DNA of 64,000 nt, from contig SZWC01004795.1 in NCBI GenBank assembly GCA_023375785.1, forward strand, positions 49,610 through 113,609, read 5' to 3'. This stretch comes from Penium margaritaceum. Taxonomy: Eukaryota > Streptophyta > Zygnematophyceae > Desmidiales > Peniaceae. Under the pieces are notes generated by a model. That model ran no database searches. It was not told the origin of the DNA and saw nothing but the letters and a program-made list of their open reading frames with translations. Below, piece after piece: positions 11,015-21,110 of this stretch; the first letter of the stretch is position 1; each line of letters opens with the position of its first letter. Both the position numbers and the translations under genes were made by a program.

Positions 11015-11868
11015 TGTTGGTTTTTGTGCATCTCTCATTGTACTCTGTTGTGTCCTCCCGGCTTGTGTACATCAGCGTGCAGATGACTGACGGCGAGACT
11101 TGACGCTGCCGGAGTGTCGCTCGGTGGAGCCAACGCGCGCTGAGGCCCACGCACCGTTCGCTGGAGCCTCCTCCCACCGGCGATGCGCTCAGCTCCATCG
11201 GCAGGCCTCCTCGGTGGTCGGGCCACCGGCGGTCACTGCCACTGCAGATGCTGTTTCCATGCACCCAGCTCTGTTTCTGGTTATGACATTGCATCTGCAG
11301 CGTCATGCTGTGCCTAGGGTTCATGTATCCTGCTGAGTGGCCCTGTTTGGCGTCACTGACTGTCCTAGGCACTACCCCGGTTCGGGCAGCCATAACTCTT
11401 TGCTGCTGTTTTTCTAGCTGATTCTGACCGCACGACTACGTTCGCAGCGTCGGTATTATGGTATGGTCCACTTTTCGGGCAAAACGGACGACGCTCGGGT
11501 TTTGGGTTGTCGGGCGTCTGGCAGGGCTCACAGAGAAAACCCTGCCTGCCGGAAAACAGGTCTAGGACTATTTTCTGATTGGCTGGTTAGCTGAGTAACA
11601 AGCTCTACACTAGTGGGGGGGGAGCTAGAACTTGGAGGGGTCTCCCATTGTTGCTCATTCTTCATTCCTAATCAGTCACTTTCAGTTTTCAGCTGCTTTC
11701 TGGCGCTAACACTGGCGTACGCGTTTCTGAGTAACAAACCCAGAGCTTCCGGACTTGGACTCTAGAGCAGTAGACTGAGGGGGCAACTGACTTAAGCAGC
11801 GAGCGTGGAAGCCAGCACGCTGCATCAACAACGCTGCTGCCCCAACCTGCTGCCTAGGTTTTCTAGCT
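11015..11868 (+). repeat. LTR of family B, copy B1
   Basis: About 854 bp. It aligns with 54940-55775 (plus), 37061-37833 (minus) and the partial copy at 41106-41512 (minus). Conserved blocks include GTGTCCTCCCGGCTTGTG near the start and CCCCAACCTGCTGCCTAG near the end. The ends do not show clean TG...CA and are placed by homology and by the primer site. Confidence 0.75.
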
Positions 11869-12690
11869 TGGTATCAGAGCCAGAGCGTAGCAGCAGTAGC
11901 AGAAGACTGGCGTACAGGTGCCAAACAACGTCGGCGGACCCCCATACGCGCCTGTGTAGGGGAAATGCTTCCGGATTTTTTCCGGCAGCATTGACCCGCC
12001 TGTTGGCGGCGTCAAATTTTTTCCCACGGCCACTGGGCCAGGGGAAATGTTGCCAAAATTTTTTGGCAGCACTGACCCCCACATGTGAGGCGAGGAGGTA
12101 AGCGGTAGGCCGCGTCCGTCACCTGCGGGCGACGATGCACGCTGCAACGTCACCCAGGTGCAGTGACTAGCACTAGCACGCAGCACCAACAACGTGCAAC
12201 AGTAGCAGCCGCAGGGAACGACAGCGAGCAGTGGCAGCAGCTGCCAGCAGTAGCTGTGTGTAGCAGTAGCAGCAGCAGGCAGAAGCAGCAGCTAGTAGTA
12301 GCCCGCAGCAGTAGCAGCCTACAACAACAGCTCGTAGCAGCAAAAGTAGCAGCAGCAGCGCACAGCAGCAGCTCGTAGCAGTAGTGAGCAGCAGTCGCAA
12401 CACGCAGCAGCTACAACAGCGTGCAGCAGCAACAGCGAGCCGCAGGCTGCAGCAGCCGCAGCAGCAAGCCGCAGTAGCTGCCAACTGTAGCAGCAGCAGC
12501 AGCAGCGAGCAGCTGTTGGCAGCAACCAGCAGCGGCTGCTGCTGCTCGCAGCCCGCAGGGAGCGAGCAGCAAGCAGCAGCTCGCTGCTGCCAGCGGGCAG
12601 CAGCCCGCTGCTCGTAGCAGACAGCGGGCAGCTGCTCGTTGTGCCATACGAAAAAGAGAAGAAAAAAAAGAGAAGCAAAAAAATCCCCCA
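11015..12690 (+). mobile_element. copia family B, copy B1 (LTR plus leader), nested in H1
   Basis: An LTR at about 11015-11868 starts TGTTGG. It is followed by the primer site TGGTATCAGAGCC at 11869-11881 and a leader with GGGGAAATG repeats and a CAG-rich tract (about 12170-12640). The sequence matches copy B4 (54940-57310) closely. No B gag or pol follows; chromovirus sequence resumes near 12700. B1 is therefore the 5' part only, and its exact right end is uncertain. Inserted after H1 and independent of copia A. Confidence 0.8.
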
Positions 12691-12699
12691 CCGACTTCA

Positions 12700-15600
12700 A
12701 ATGCAGGAAGTGGGACGCATTGTTCACAACTGAAAAAGTAAACAGCAGGCCAAAAAGGGGAGGAAGTCGAAGAAAAATGAGTCAGGAAATGGTAAAGGGC
12801 ATGAGTGAAAGGCGAGAATCTTGTCGATATGCGCCAAACTATCGCCCATGTGAATAGCCTACAACGCCACAGAGGGTTTCTGAGATCGTTAAGTTCGATG
12901 AGGGGTACGAGGATGACAACCGGCGATACTGCTTAGAGTGCAACCTCTTGGATGCAAGAGTCATAGAACGACAGGAGCACTATGATATGGAGGAGCTTCT
13001 CATAGTTTCATAACTAATGAAATGGTTTGCAAGCTCGGTTTGCAAACCGAACCAAGCTGTTTGAAGGAAAAACCGTCGGTACAAGATTGAAAACACGTAC
13101 TGCACACGATGAGGAGCTTGTGCATGATTCGTACATCTCGAGCCAATGTAGGAAGCAGAAGTGGCAGCAGCAGACTCATCGGCCTCATCAACCTCATCGA
13201 CCTCATCGGCATTAACAAAGTTTGTGATGGTACCGGAAGACTTCGCACCACTCATCCAAGAGTTTGTGGACATCTTCCTTGACAAACTCTTGAAAACTCT
13301 ACCATCTCAACGGGACATCGACCATCGCATCAAACTGAAACCGAGCAGCCGATGCACAGTTTGAGGGGCCTATTGGATAAGCAATCACAAATTTACCAAG
13401 ATGAAAACGGAACTTGACGAGATGCTCGGTCAGGGGTTCATCTGCCCATCCACGTCACCGTACGCAGCACCTGTACTATTCATGAAAAAGGAAACTGGAA
13501 AAATGCAGATGTGCGTGGGCTACCAGGCATTGAACGATGCTACCATCAAGAACCGCTATCCCCTTCTCCGAGCCAACACTTTTTTTTCCAACTCCAAGGG
13601 GCTCAAAATTTCACCAAAATTGACCTTCATAGCGGTTATCACCAGATTTGTTGGGCAGGCGCCGACATCGAGAAGACGGCACTTCGATCTTGCTACAGGC
13701 ATTTTGAGTTTACAGTCATAGCGTTTGGACTTACAAATGTACTGGCAAAGCTCATGGCAGCGATTAACAATATTTTTTGCCCATTCCTTGATGATTTTGT
13801 CGTGATGTAACTCAACGACATCGAGGTGTACAACTCCACCACGGAGGAGCACAATGGACATGTTTGAAAAGTTCTCATAGTTTTACAAAGAGAGAAATGT
13901 GACTTCGGTCGCCATTCGATTTTTGGGTCACGTCATCAACGGTAGATGGATCACCATGGACCTGCAAAAAGTGGCAGCAGTCGCTAATTGGCTGATGCTA
14001 ACCAATTTCTGAGGCGTTCAATTTTTCCTTGGCTTGTACAATTGTTGCATGCACTTCGTACGGGATTACGCTCGAGTGTCAACGCCTCTCTCCGACCTCA
14101 GTTGAGAAGAAAATGAGTGGCAGTGGCGAGACAACAAAGAAGACGCGTTCACCAATTTGCAAAATGCTCTGACCTCCGCGCCAGCCCTACGATTAGCCGA
14201 TCCAACGGCCGATTACGCCATGGCTACTGACGCGTCACACCGAGCCATCTCACAGTCCTCATTCAAGACCATGGAAACAGAGAACAACCGGTCGCATACA
14301 TGTCAAGAAAACTACAAGGACCAGAAATAAACAATGCCGTACACAAGAAGGAGATGTGGACGGTCGTGTTTGCATTCAAGACATGGTGGTGTTATCTGGA
14401 GTGCCGCCGATTTATGGTGCACACCGACCATCATGCGCTAATATACTTGAAGACGCAGCCGGACCTCAGTCGACATCGAACCCAATGGATGAAGTTCCTT
14501 GAATCCGGGTTTGACTACGATATCGAGTACCAACCAGGCAAAATCAACCCAACCGACACACTCAGCCACCGACCAGATTTGATGGCTGAGGCAGCAGCAC
14601 TACAGCTACAACGAGACCTGTATCTTGAGCATATGTTCACATAAGGCTACAGCTAGCATGACGGATAAGACAAGGCAAAGTTCTGGTATGACGCACCCTA
14701 TTGGCAGCAAAGATTCACTCGCCAGGTGGTCGTTCCCCCAAACAATGAACTTCGCCACATGCTACTCGAAGAAAAAGACAAGACGGTCAAGAAGTTGGAA
14801 AACCACTATTGGTGGGACAAGATGCTATCCGACGTGGCCAACTTCTATAAGACCTGCGACACGTTTCAGCAATAGAAATCCCATCACACACGGCCACCCA
14901 GACTTGTGCAACCGCTTCCCATTCTGACGGAACCGTGGAACCACATCTTGATGGACTTTGTCACGGGACTACCAGTCACACCGGAGGGACATGACGCAAT
15001 CCTCGTGGTCGTTGACGGGATTTCAAAAACATCTCACTTTGCTCTGACTAGGATGACCATCACCGCTAAGGGAACAGCGTGACTATTTCTAAATAACATC
15101 ATACGGCTACACAGCGTGCCAAGAACCATCACAAGAAACAGAGATGGTCGATTCAGTAGTCATTTCTTACTCGAACTGATGACTCGCTACGGGAGTTGGA
15201 TCCAGCTTTCAATGGTGTTTCATCCTAAAACTGATACCCAAACCGAGTCGACCAACCAAACGCTCGAAGAACTCCTCTTAATGTTATGTGAACCTCATGG
15301 GACGGATTGGGCACAAAAACTCCCGACCGCCAAAATCGCATATGATTCGACTATCTTCACCGCAACGGGTAAAATTCCATTTGAAGTGGTGTATGGCAAA
15401 CGCCCTACCATACAAACCGGACTACAGAGCCACAGTAACATTCCCGCGGTTGACATCCAACGCAGTGACTCCTCCACCATCTAGGATGAAACACGACAGA
15501 AACTTGCAAAGACGTAAGCAATGATGCAACGAGCAGCTGACCGACATCGGAAAACCTATGGTTTTGCCACCGGCGATGAAATTCTTCTTAGCTCGACCAA

Positions 15601-15990
15601 CATTAATTTCTGTGGAGCCGAGTGTTCAAAGCTCAAACCCTAATGGTTGGGACCATTTGAGATCGAGCGCATGCAAGCCCCCATGGTTGCACAACTCAAT
15701 CTCCTCGAACTAAGCACGTTCATCTGGTGTTTCATACCAGCAGAATCAGGCACTATCGAGACAGCGAAGAGAACTTCCCAAGTAGGGATGTACCTTCCCT
15801 CTTCCTGTCCAAGTGGAGGAGGAGAAGGAGCACATGATCGAGGACATCCTCAGCCATTGCCGACATGGCAAAACAACATAATATCTTGTCAAGTGGCATG
15901 GCTACGACGCCGTGCATAACAACTGGGAACCCTACGACAACCTCCAAGACGTCGATCATCTCATGGACGGATGTTACCAATGTCACCGGG
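12700..15990 (+). pseudogene. pol region of chromovirus H1 with chromodomain
   Basis: RT covers about 13220-13870 (LDEMLGQGFICPSTSPYAAP, VGYQALNDATIKNRYPL). RNase H covers about 14130-14580 (VHTDHHALIYLKTQPDLSRH, KINPTDTLSHRPDL). Integrase covers about 14640-15480 (ILVVVDGISKTSHFALT, NRDGRFSSHF, FHPKTDTQTESTNQTLEELL). A chromodomain lies at about 15873-15990 (YLVKWHGYDAVHNNWEPYD), the module that targets chromovirus integrase to marked chromatin. RT-RNase H before integrase confirms Ty3/gypsy. I did not recognise a protease. Strongly decayed, with more than ten breaks. Confidence 0.85.
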
Positions 15991-16037
15991 CCACATCGCT
16001 ACGTGCGCCGGGGCGTCGTGGCTAAACGGTGGGGAGG

Positions 16038-16590
16038 TGTTATGTACCAGACGTAAACAAGTCCCAAATTTTTTGAGTGGTTATTGTTTTCATTACACAA
16101 ATAGCCCACAGCACGTCGAGACCTCAATTTTCACTCTGAAGGTCGAGGTCAATTTGGCCCACTGCCCTCGTTTTCCGATGAGCCTTCTCGCACTTTCTGA
16201 CAATTCTGACCACATTCGAGAATCATCGACACAAGTGTCATGACCTTTTGGTCGACTTCTCAACACATCGAGACATATCTCGACTCATAAAGATGCATCT
16301 TGCATCTTTACTGTAAATCCTCGAAGCCCCCCGACTTCTCGGTGGAGCTTCTTGAATTCGACCACTCACAACGCAACTCCACGCGTGTTAATCGACAACC
16401 GACCCCAAGACCCCGACAATACCTCATTCGTAACTCGACACTTGCATACATATGTTCCATCATTTTGACATTTATAATCGCAGTACACCTACCGCTGATT
16501 TGAAATTGCTCAAGTGTCTCAAGTTGTTGATCGTGTTCTGCCTCACAACTTCTACTTGTTCACCATCTACGCTCTGTTTGGCATAAAAGG
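16038..16590 (+). repeat. 3' LTR of chromovirus H1
   Basis: TGTTATG at 16038 follows the purine run GTGGGGAGG. The LTR matches 1364-1931 at about 80% identity and fades near 16590, so the right end is approximate and no target duplication could be confirmed. Confidence 0.75.
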
Positions 16591-17187
16591 TTTGGCCAAC
16601 TACCACGGCCTTCGGTGTTCCATTCGAAAAGTTTTTGAAAACTTCAACCACCTTCCAGAGAGGACGACAGAAGTGTCGCAACCTATCCTAGTGCTCTTGG
16701 ATTTGAACGAATGGAAACCTGCGAGCTATAACATCTATGAATTAGATGCAATTTTTTTGGTTTGAATTGTTTTGGTAGTCCTTCATGGTCTAATCTTCAT
16801 CAAATGGTACATTGAATTCAACGTTCTATGTGGAAAAAACACCATCCAAGTCTTAAATCCTTTAGCTTTTCACATAAAAATGGAGTTCAATTACTTATGT
16901 GGTATGTGGAATTCATTGAACGAAAAAACGTATCATATCAATCAACCTAAAAAACAACTCAATATCAAAATCCAAGAGCACTAGAGTATATCGATGTTTG
17001 GATATTGTCTAGTGAACTTCTCAACCATGCTAGACCTTTGTATAGAAGCGACTCGATGTTCTCAAAGCCCCGTAACTTCTTGGTGGAGCTTCTTGAAGCA
17101 GTCACCCATGGTGCAACCTCGAAACATCGCTCGGCTCGAGCGCTGAGGACCCCACAAATACCTCAATCTTATTCTCAACATTGTATA
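16591..17187 (+). repeat. H2-type LTR fragment, split by a MITE
   Basis: Both sides of the MITE (16591-16687 and 16985-17187) align in order with the H2-type LTR at about 19420-19760. That gives one decayed LTR fragment of a second chromovirus-related family. It carries no coding sequence. Confidence 0.65.
16688..16984. mobile_element. hAT-like MITE, 297 bp
   Basis: The element is AT-rich and non-coding. It is bounded by perfect 17-bp terminal inverted repeats: CTAGTGCTCTTGGATTT at 16688-16704 and its reverse complement at 16968-16984. It interrupts an H2-type LTR. The related uninterrupted LTR at about 19505-19515 reads ACCATATC where this copy has AACCTATC on the left and AGTATATC on the right. 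This fits a decayed 8-bp target duplication, the length made by hAT transposases. The family label is inferred from duplication length and TIR size only. Confidence 0.8.
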
Positions 17188-19311
17188 TGTTACGTCCATG
17201 ACTCTTACGTACCAGACGTACTTGAGTCCCTAATCTTCCCGAGTGGGCATTTCTGTCATTACACAAAGAGCCCATTACACGTCGAGACCTTGATTTTCAC
17301 TCCGACGGTCGAGGGCCATTCGGCCAATTGTCCCCGCCCTCTGGCAATCCTTTTTGCACATTTTGACAACTTCAACCGCTTTCGAGAATCGTCAACAAAA
17401 GTTTAATGTCCTTTCGGTTGACTTCTCGACGCATCAAGATGTATCAAGATTTATAATGCATCTCGCATCTTCAACGTTGATCTCCAAATCCCCCCGATTC
17501 CTTGGCAGAACATCTCGATCCGACCACTCACGACGCGACTCCATGCGTGTTACTCGACGATCGACCCAATGACTCCGACTACGCCTCATTTGTAATTTGA
17601 CACTTGTATACATGGATAAGTTCGAACGGCTCCGACGGCCAGTCCGGCAACGAACCCGACAGCGGTGAACCAGCCGCCCCTACCGACAGCCTCCATGTCT
17701 GCAACAACAACGACAGGTGGCACCGGACGACAGGCACGGATCAACGAGGATCTGGCACACCATATCTCCGCGCTTGAGGGAATCAAGAGGCACCTGCTCC
17801 AACAACTCAACATCACGATGGAGGCTCTTTGCAATGCAATTGTACGAGAGGCAGTGCTCGTCAAGAGAAGCACCCAACTCTCAAACAATCCCAAGATTCA
17901 TCTGAATCCTCCTAAACCGTTTGATCTTAAAATTCCAAAGGACCACTGGTTTGGATGTGACTGACGAGGTTGGAGGTATACTTCACCGCTTCTGGGGTTA
18001 ATGACGATTGAAAGACGATTGAACTCGTGGCCGCACTTCTGTGTGGCACAAAACTATGTTGATAGTCGGACTTGCAGGCCATCCAACGGCAGTAGGAGAC
18101 TGGTGGGGGCTCATCAACGGCCAACGGTGCCCGTCTCACATCATCTACCGCAGGCGGTCTACCCTTGGAGCAGATAAACCTTCAATGGCTCAGTGAGTGA
18201 CGCTTCAATCATAGCGAGATCCATATCTCAAGAAGTTATTCACATGTGGCTACGACCAGCATGGGGGATACGACAAGTCCAAGTTCTGGCACGATGCACC
18301 CTATTGGCGACGACGATTCACTCACCAAGTGGTCGTACCTCTGAACGATAGACTCTGCCGCATGCAGCTCGAGGAGTGTCACAACACCAGTCTGGTTGGA
18401 CATTTAGGAGAGGAAAAGACGCTGAAGAAGTTGCAAAGCACTACTGGTGGGAAAATTGCAAACTGACGTGGCCAACTTCTGCAACTCCTTTGACACGTGT
18501 CTGCGACAAAAATCACGTTGCACCCGGCCACCCGGACTCCTGCAACCGCTCCCTATTCTGACAAAACTGTGGATCAAAATCTCCATGGAGGTTGTCACTA
18601 GATTATCTTGTCAAGTGGCACAGCTACGATGCCGTGCATAACAGTAGGGAACCTACGATAACCTCAGCGCCATCGATTATATTATCGACGGGTATTATCG
18701 TTGTCACTGGGCTACATCTGTACGCGTACCGGGATGTCATGGCTAAAAGGTGGGGAAATTGTTATGTACCATATGTATACGAGTACCTAATCGTTCCGAT
18801 AGGGAAATTCTGTCACTACACAAATAGCCCACCGTGCGTCGAGACCTTGATTTTCACTTTGATGGTTGAGGAATGTTTGGCCAACTGCCCTCGCCCTCCG
18901 GCGATCCTTCTCGTACATTGTGACAACTTTGGCCACTTTCAAGAATCATGGACAGAAGTTTCATGACCTTTTGGTCGACTTTTTGATGCGTGGAGATACA
19001 TCGATATTTGTAAAGATGAATCTCGCATCTTCGCCATTGATATTTGAAGCCCCCCAATTCCTCGGCGGAGCTTCTTGATTTGACCACTCACAACGTGACT
19101 CCACATGCGCCACTCGACGATCGACCCAATGACTCCGACTACACCTCATTTGCAACTCGACACTTGTACATATGTGTTACATCATTTCAACAATTGTCAT
19201 CGAAGTACACTTACCGCTAGTTATGAATTGCTCAAGTGTCCCAGATTCTTAAACTTCGTTCCGCCTCGTAAATTCTACCTGTTCACCATGTATGCTCCAT
19301 TTGGCATAACA
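17188..19311 (+). mobile_element. shortened chromovirus H1b (two LTRs, little coding sequence)
   Basis: A left LTR piece (17188 to about 17614) and a right LTR (18760-19311, TGTTATG...ATAACA) enclose segments homologous to H1. These are gag (about 17640-18190), the integrase zinc-finger area (about 18240-18560) and the chromodomain tail (about 18595-18720, LVKWHSYDAVHNS). RT and RNase H are not present. It is a much-shortened fossil of the same family as H1, with several breaks. A purine run GGTGGGGAAA precedes the right LTR. Confidence 0.78.
18760..19311 (+). repeat. 3' LTR of chromovirus H1b
   Basis: 552 bp aligned to 16038-16590 and 1364-1931, ending GGCATAACA, which matches the AACA end of the H1 5' LTR better than the H1 3' LTR does. 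Confidence 0.75.
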
Positions 19312-20095
19312 CTTACATACACGGATCCCTAAAACACGCAAGTGGGCATTTCTATTCTTACATTCATAGCCCACCACTTGATGAGTTCAGGTTTTTTTTG
19401 CCGTCAGGCCAAGGGCATTTTGGCCAAGTGCCCCGACCTCTGGTGTTCCAATCCAGAAGTTCCTGACAACTTTGAACACTTTCCAGAATGGTCGAGAGAA
19501 GTGTCGCAAACCATATCAATGTTTCGATATCGTTCGGTCAACTTCTCAGCGATGCTCAAATTTTATAAATAAGTGTGGTGCATTCTCTAAGGCACCCAAA
19601 TTCTTGACGGAGCTTCCCAAATCCACCACTCACGGTATGACTTGGCAGGCGTTGCTCGGCTCGAATGCCGAAGACCAGACTTATGCCTCATTCTCATTCT
19701 CGGCATTGTACACATGTGCTCGACACACTCGATACTTTTCATCAAGGTACACCTTGTCATGCCGAGCGGAATGTAGGTGGTCCATAGGGATGAGGTGCGG
19801 GAAAAAAGACGGGTTGGGTGTTTGGGACAATTGGATAATATGTATGAAGCGGTAAGTGTAATTTGATGACAAGTGTCGAGTGTGTTGAGCAACCCCTGAG
19901 CCCTGCCGAGAATGAGAATGAGGCATAAGCCGGGTCTTTAGCATTCGAGCCAAGCGACATCTGTAAGTTTGCGTTGTGAGTAGTGAATTTGAGATGCTCT
20001 ATCAAGAAGTCAGAGGGATTTGAGAATATTGCGACGCTTCTTCATAAAAGTCGAGCGTCGTTGAGAAGTCGGCCAAACCATATCGATGCATGTCA
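19312..20095. repeat. H2-type LTR pair in head-to-head inverted orientation
   Basis: A forward H2-type LTR (19312 to about 19762) is followed, after roughly 80 bp, by the reverse complement of a related LTR (about 19845-20095). The shared block TTATGCCTCATTCTCATTC occurs near 19680 forward and near 19910 reversed. Arms are about 250 bp at about 70-75% identity by eye. No coding sequence. Confidence 0.7.
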
Positions 20096-21110
20096 CATAC
20101 CCAGTTTTACATGACCAAGGTACAATGGTGTGAATCATATACTTCAATCCATTGAAAAGAGGGTTACCTTCAACACTTGGTCATATGCACTGACCCCTCC
20201 TGGTCATGCAAGTTGTACACGTTTTGGAAATGGTGCTCAACCGACTTGTCTTTTGTAGCATGTTCTATAGGTACACAGGAGTTCTTCCACATTTAGCATG
20301 GTCCAAGTTTGAAGGAATAGTATCTGTAACGACGTCATTAATAAGACAAGATTTTTCTCGTACTTCTCTTGGAAGTACCTTTCTGTAGTACTAACAACAA
20401 CGGTAAATTTTGTAACTTCAAATTTGTGTCACTGTCGGCAATGACTAAAACTGTATTGTTTTTGTTGTCCCATCCAGGCATACCGTTTACAACCACAACC
20501 GTGTGTGATTTTTTAGTCATCTCTGTCTGTTCCCTCTTTAAAGATTTTGGGTGCATGACCATCCACGAGTTCGTTGAGACGTCTCTCAGATGCCACATGA
20601 CATGTTTTTGGCATTTCATACAACGCCCTTGGTGCAGTTACCAGCAAAACAACCGCAAACATGTATCGTACAGTTTTATGAGGTGGTTTGTCGTGAGAAA
20701 AGTAGTTGTAGCAGTAGGATGCAATCAACATCCATGTTATTAATGCAATCGGCTCCTACTACATGTTTTGTATCATCGACACAGACATGACGTGATTGTC
20801 TGAATGCATTGATGTCCATAGTGCTTTGAGCACTTGCATGAATGGTGTATTTGGCACCCATGCCAGAAGTACGACCTGCAACTTTTGTCAAACATACAAT
20901 CGATGTCTATGACAGTAGTGTATTCAACACTCGTGTCAATATCTTCACTGATGTGCTCATCAATTATGCATTCAACACTCATGAAATTCATGCATTTGGT
21001 ACTCGTGTAGATGCTACTGCTTTACTTTCCATGTTGGTCATATTCCAAGTCCAACTGGCACTTGTCAATTTGCACAATTGGCCCTCGTACGGGAATTTCC
21101 ATGTATTTAG
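20096..21110. other. AT-richer unassigned segment
   Basis: This kilobase is clearly AT-richer than its surroundings and separates LTR debris from the minisatellite. On the minus strand short frames overlap (for example near 20338-20619, 20513-20731 and 20676-20891) with mixed, protein-like composition, but no domain I can name. It may be an old transposable-element or host-gene remnant. The end nearest the minisatellite contains GTGCAAGTAGGGC-type units that grade into the array. Confidence 0.45.

Larger units (their letters stand above)
1364..16590 (+). mobile_element. Ty3/gypsy chromovirus H1, old, carrying two nested insertions
   Basis: The element is bounded by related LTRs at 1364-1931 and 16038 to about 16590. 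It has a Met-type primer site after the left LTR, then a gag-like region, then RT, RNase H, integrase and a C-terminal chromodomain, which is the chromovirus gene order. It is interrupted by the complete copia element A (2058-9877) and by a family-B copia piece (11015 to about 12690). Subtracting these leaves roughly 5.7 kb, normal for a chromovirus. The two LTRs differ at about 18-20% of the positions I compared. It is therefore the oldest layer here, and it is broken in more than ten places. Confidence 0.85.
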
